From Sweltsa coloradensis (lineage: Eukaryota > Arthropoda > Insecta > Plecoptera > Chloroperlidae), in assembly GCA_024449915.1 (NCBI GenBank), contig JAMZAV010000799.1, positions 62,001 to 126,000 on the forward strand: a stretch of 64,000 nucleotides of DNA, in the 5' to 3' direction. Every line of letters starts with the position of its first letter. Position 1 is the first letter of the stretch. Both the position numbers and the translations under genes were made by a program. A model generated the notes under the pieces. It made no database searches, had not been told where the DNA came from, and was given only the letters and a program-made list of their open reading frames with translations. This document shows, one piece after another, positions 59,505-64,000 of the stretch.

Positions 59505-60152
59505 TTAAGGGGCTAAAACCCCAAAAATTATTTTTTACCACGTGATCTATAGCACAATACTACACTTAAATGGCCGTTTAAAAAATTATATCTTGTAACT
59601 GTGATTTAACACGAATTTTTTAATTTTTTTGATCCAGAAATTGGCGAAAATTGGTGTTTTGGAAAATTTCCTAAATCGGCTTTAACCTGCTTCTTTTTTG
59701 GTCCACATAGATACTAGAGCGTAGTACCAATCTAAAATGCCCCTTTATAACATCGTGTCTTGAAACTGTGCCCAAATATACCCTCAAACACGCAAAAATA
59801 TGCATTCCAAAATCACACCCCATCTTGGTAATCAGCATATTTTGACCGAACTACTTGCCCAAATTACAAAACAAAATATAGAGAATTTACAAAAAAGACT
59901 GTAGAGTACGTCAATAATGGCCAATATTTTTTTGGATCAAAATCCTCCAGGTCACGGGGCATAAAGATCGTCCCCATGTTATTTCTTATGGGAGATTTTT
60001 GCCGATGGGACCTAGCTCGAAAAATGTCATGTTTGACAATTTTTTGGGAGGTCATGGTGGCCCCAATAATTTTTCTGTTAATTGCTAAATTCATTACTAG
60101 TTAGCCTGAATGAAATATATTTTTTGAGTTTAGCGGTTAAATACCCCTTTAA
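59505..60152 (+). mobile_element. TTAAAGGGG-family MITE, copy 4
   Basis: Starts ttaaggggctaaaacccc and ends gcggttaaataccccttta then a. Nearly the same as copy 2 along its length, including gtccacatagatactagagc. Confidence 0.78.
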
Positions 60153-60680
60153 GGCTATTGTACTACCTCTGGCCGATAATTTGAAAGTCGAAGAAACATG
60201 TCTGAAAAGTTTGCTGAATGAAAGAAGGCCTTTAAAATAACAGAAAAAAAAATTGTGAATTTTTTTGGGCGGGACATAACCTCACTTTTGGAAATTATAT
60301 TTAGATTTTTTGACAAAAGTGTAGCATACAAGACTCGACGTTTCAAATTAAATTTTGAGAATCGGTTTTCTGGCCATAGTTTCTACACACCTTTAGCTAT
60401 AACTTGACTATAGCTAAAATAGTTTTCTGAAAATAAGAGTTGGTGTACGAATTTTTTTGTCAAACGGTACAAATACGAGTTTAGACTTATGAGACAACAA
60501 GTTTTGATGACATTTTCACATTTCATGATAAAAATATGGTGAAATGAATTATGATTAATAAAATATAAATAAGATGAAAGAAAATTACTAACAGTGTACA
60601 GGCTCTACAGGGTAGGTTGTTCCTCGGGCTGTTGCGTGGTGTTGATGATGAGTCTCTGCAGCAGTACTTATCTACTTAAA
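60153..60680. other. Non-coding, nothing recognised
   Basis: AT-rich, leads into the first Penelope-like copy. No motif seen. Confidence 0.4.
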
Positions 60681-62650
60681 TATTTCAAGTACTCCCCTCA
60701 GTGATGCTGCTTACAGTGTTTACAAAAAAGGGTTAAATTTTCAATCGCCCAAATAAAAAACCCCCTCGAAAATATAGTAGTGGGCGTCGAAGCAGCAATT
60801 TTCTCGTCTTTTATATACCAAAGGGGGAAGAGATAGCCAGGGGTGGCCAGGGTTTTCAAAACATCTAGACCGCCGAAGAGTAACGTCTCGAGGGAAGAAG
60901 TAAGCACCCCAGGGGAAATCAAAGGTAATACCGATTTGATTCTAAAAAGGAAAAAGGGATCCGCCACTGTTTCATGAAAACATCGAATAAAAACAAAAAA
61001 GCACAGTACTTGAGGACCCCACTTACGAGAAAAATGTCAAAAAAATCCTATTAAAGGATCACACGAAAAAAAAGTTAATCTAAATTAAACATCTCCACGA
61101 CCCCCAAGTCAAAAATACAAACAAACCATGACCCCAAAAAACTCCTAAAGTACGGTCTACCAAAGATCACAAGCAGGGATCCCCTTGGACCCATAGTCGT
61201 GCAGTGGACTCGCCCCCCACACCAATTAGCTAAACATCTGGCAAAAAAAGTTACGTCATGGTCCCCAAGTCGGTTCTTTTGTTTAAAAACTCATCACATT
61301 TCGTGGGGGATACTAGACACCTACGAAGAAGAGGGGGATAAATGGTGTTTTGAAAAGTTCATTTTTTCCAAACTGCCCATCTCCCCAAACAAAAGGAGGT
61401 AATCAAAGAGTTGGTACCCGAAAACTAGGGCAGCTATGACATTGCTTCATCAAAATTTTTTTTTTTGGAATGGAGAGTTTTATAAACAAAAAAAAGGGGT
61501 GCTATGGGTTTTTCCCTTTTCACCTGTTGTAGCTAAAATTTACATGCAGTATTTTGAAGAAAAAAACTCTAGAATCCTCCCTTAAAACCCAAATTAGGCT
61601 TCCTATGTTTTTGATATTTATGCCGTTTGGGCCCTGGCGACGGAGTAAAAAGTTTCCCCCCAAAACCTCAACAGTATCAATAAAAGCATTCAATTTACTA
61701 TCGAACGAGAAAAAAACAAAGTCTACCTTTTTTGAGTAGGTAACAAAAATAAATAAGGAAAACTAGGCCACAGTGATACAGAAAGACACCACACTAATCT
61801 ACCTGCACCTCAATCACCCACCATCGAAACAAAAACGAGCAGTTTTTGAATCCCTTTAACTAGGGCGTGCGTATTTCCCATAAAAAAACTTATAAACGAA
61901 AAGAAAAATCCACAACAGCTTTTTGCGAATGGATACAAACCCATTTCCATAAGAAAGGGATTCAAAAAACAAAAAGGGATCTCAAAAAACCCGTAGAGAA
62001 AAATAAATCAACTGACAAGTAAAAAATAAAACTTTTCTTCCAGTTCATCAGGTCACCCACAAGTAGCGCGTATATTAAAGAAGCATGACTACACCCTGGG
62101 TTTACCCACACTAAAAAACTCCAAGCGTTAAACTCAGTCAAAGACCATATTCCTCAATGGGCTGGGGTGTACGAAATTTTGTGGTGGTAAATGTACATCG
62201 GACGACGGGGCCCAACAATTAGAACAAGAATAATCGAAAACATGGCCCCCTGCAGGAAAGGCGCTAAAAAAAACCTTTTTCGCTGGCTAAAAACGCCCCG
62301 GGAATATTTTTAAAAACCCCGGACACCAAATTCGTTTGAAAAAAACGACCCAACTCCAATACCAACTTTTGCCGAGATAATCAGGGGGCGGGGAAATCCG
62401 AAAAAAAAGACAATAATTTCAATGGGAGGAGAGGATTAAAAAAACCTCTTGGGGCCCACACTGGGAAGTACGAGAGGGGAAAAGTAAAACAGCAAACCGA
62501 GTCGGACAGACAGACCATCGTTGCGCCCTCCCCCCCCCCCCTCCACCCCACACCACAACAGGAAAATGCCCAAAATCACTTCCACCGCGGCAACAGGGAT
62601 GAAAACGAGGGGTCAAACCCGGAAAACAGGAAACTTTCATTTTGGACAAA
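60681..62650 (+). mobile_element. Penelope-like element, copy 1 (RT + GIY-YIG)
   Basis: Frame-shifted coding on + with the Penelope-type reverse transcriptase. It reads YGLPKI near 61151-61168, a QLAKHLAKK block near 61229-61251, the YVDD position as YVFD at 61604-61615, and PVVAKIYMQYFEEK near 61523-61565. Downstream is the GIY-YIG endonuclease part: GVYEI at 62164-62178 and a YIG motif near 62192-62201 that needs one base restored. These two domains in this order define Penelope-like elements. Indels are frequent, mostly in homopolymers. A second copy follows head to tail at a 2548-bp offset. Confidence 0.85.
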
Positions 62651-63224
62651 GCGGCTCACAGTAGGTGCGAAACGCAAGCGCGCAATAACACAGGTATGGT
62701 TATTCACTCTTAATAACGCGGACAATGTCCCCAAAACCGTTAATATTAATATAACGGTCCGCGAAAGTCTTCAAAACCTTCATCAAACGCCCCTACGGGG
62801 AGGAGGTTTTAGATCGACGGTACTTTTGAAAAACTCAGAATCAAGAAAAACCCCCTTTTTTGCGATTCCTTTTTCTGCAGGTGCAGGATTCCGCGTGATT
62901 CCACTTGCAAAATCAAAAAACCTCTGGTTTTTCGCCGCCCTACTTCTAACATTTTTTCACGTGTATCGAAGTCTAATTTGCAGGAAAAACATCGTGTGAG
63001 ATGTGACTTAGCGAAATCCGGGAGCTACTTGACTTATTTTTTCTTTGCTCCAATTGTTCGGGAAGATTTTGAAAAATTTAAAAACTCTTCAAAACAAAGT
63101 AAATTCCAAAAAACAGAACTCATCAAACACAGAAAAAGAAGTTTGCGTCTTCAACCAAGAAGTGTAGTGAAAAACAGTGCAACAGAACAAAACGCAGAGT
63201 GAATCTATCCCTCTTAATGTAGTC
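62651..63224 (+). other. Spacer between Penelope-like copies
   Basis: Follows the endonuclease part and precedes the second start. It may hold the element's 3' and 5' untranslated parts, as expected in a tandem arrangement. The 74-codon frame at 62978-63202 is unassigned. Confidence 0.45.
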
Positions 63225-64000
63225 AAAAATTTTCAAGTACTCCCCTCAGTGATGCTGCTTTTCAGTGTTTTCAAAAGGTTAAAAATTTCGCAATCGCGCC
63301 AAATAAAATACCCCATCGAAAATATAGTAGTGGGGTCGAAGCGCAATTACTCGTCTTGATGATACCAAGGGGGAAGAACGCCAGGATGTGGGCCCGGGTA
63401 TCAAGACTCTAGACCCCCGAAGAGTAATCTCGAGGGAAAACGTCCCACTCAGGGGAAATCAAAGGTAAATACCGATATGTAATTCTAAAGAGGTAAGGGG
63501 GCCGCCACGTTGTCATGAATACATCTAATACAATACAAAAATGCACGAGCTACTTGAGGACCCCCCCTTTCGAGAAAATGTCAAAAAATCCTATTAAAGT
63601 GATCACCGAAAAAAAAGTTAACTAATTAAAACATCTCACTAGACCCCCAAAAACAAGAAAACATAAAAAAACCCTGACCCCAAAGCTCCTAGAAAGTACG
63701 GGCTACCAAAAATTCACAAGCCGGCATCCCCTTTCGACGTAGTCAGTGCATGGGCTCGCCCACACAACCCTTACTAAACTCTGGCAAAACAGTTTCAGTC
63801 ATGTCCCGAGTCGCTTTTTTCGTTAAAGGTTTATCCATTTCGTGGGATATAGACACTCTACGAGTAGAAGAGGGGAATAAGGTTAGTTTTGACATCGTTC
63901 ATTTTTTACCAAACCCCATCTCCCCAAACAAAGGAGGGAATCAAAAAAGGGTTTTTTACCAGAACATCTAGGGCAGCTAACTGAACATTGTCCTTCATAA
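63225..64000 (+). mobile_element. Penelope-like element, copy 2, cut by window end
   Basis: Repeats the first ~770 bases of copy 1: ttcaagtactcccctcagtg at 63232 against 60684, then tcgaaaatatagtagtggg, the LPKIHK block near 63686-63703 and cattttttaccaaaccccat. It differs from copy 1 mainly by single-base indels in runs. The element continues beyond the window. Confidence 0.85.

Noticed and set aside
59356..59541. Tyr/Leu-rich minus-strand peptide
   Set aside because: Translation of an (AAT)n microsatellite.
62419..62649. Minus-strand glycine-rich frame
   Set aside because: Antisense of the Penelope-like element across a c-run; an artefact of the run.

Overview
This window looks like nuclear DNA of an insect with a large, repeat-rich genome. 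It is AT-rich, contains no bacterial-style operons, and holds several intronic-looking zinc-finger exons in a sea of transposable elements. A hemimetabolous insect such as a cockroach, termite or stick insect would fit; that is inference from repeat load and exon type, not proven here. The only host coding sequence I can support is a series of seven zinc-finger exons, all on the + strand, at about 13.95, 17.65, 32.7, 39.8, 43.6, 48.3 and 54.3 kb. Each starts right after a (g)tttcag or gttgcag acceptor in the same reading phase (two bases completing a split codon), has no start codon of its own, and ends in a stop; four are followed by a poly(A) signal or a weaker variant. The five exons from 32.7 kb on all carry a Trp as their fourth full codon, in a short W-P-L-P-like motif just after the junction, followed by arrays of CCHC fingers and (in the four intact ones) a final CCHH finger. 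This is the organisation of a BTB-zinc-finger locus of the lola (longitudinals lacking) type, where many interchangeable 3' exons are joined to one common 5' BTB part; that common part is not in the window and would lie upstream (left). Layout: 0-13 kb is non-coding with MITE-like inverted repeats, a SINE tail and a decayed LINE; 13.9-19 kb holds zinc-finger exons A (broken) and B (its tail altered by an 890-bp hAT insertion); 20-27 kb holds LTR-type remnants, a near-perfect palindrome, tRNA-containing repeats and minisatellites; 27.5-31.9 kb is a Ty3/gypsy element with most of its 5' LTR missing; 32.6-33 kb is damaged exon C with a doubled acceptor; 33.8-38.9 kb holds back-to-back repeats, tandem satellites and a SINE; 39.7-55.4 kb holds the intact exons D, E, F and G plus a fragment of G, separated by repeats including a 920-bp foldback and RFX-box-bearing repeats; 57.4-64 kb is an R2/R4-like LINE followed by two head-to-tail copies of a Penelope-like element with reverse transcriptase and GIY-YIG parts. 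How it works together: the exons would be alternative C-terminal DNA-binding modules of one transcription factor, and the mobile elements lie between or inside them. The clearest new biology is how the array is being changed: exon duplication with decay, tandem duplication of splice acceptors in two different exons (in both, the upstream copy leads to a stop), and a hAT insertion two codons from a stop that replaces an exon's C-terminus. A second point is a LINE and a SINE family that share a hairpin 3' tail inside the same window.
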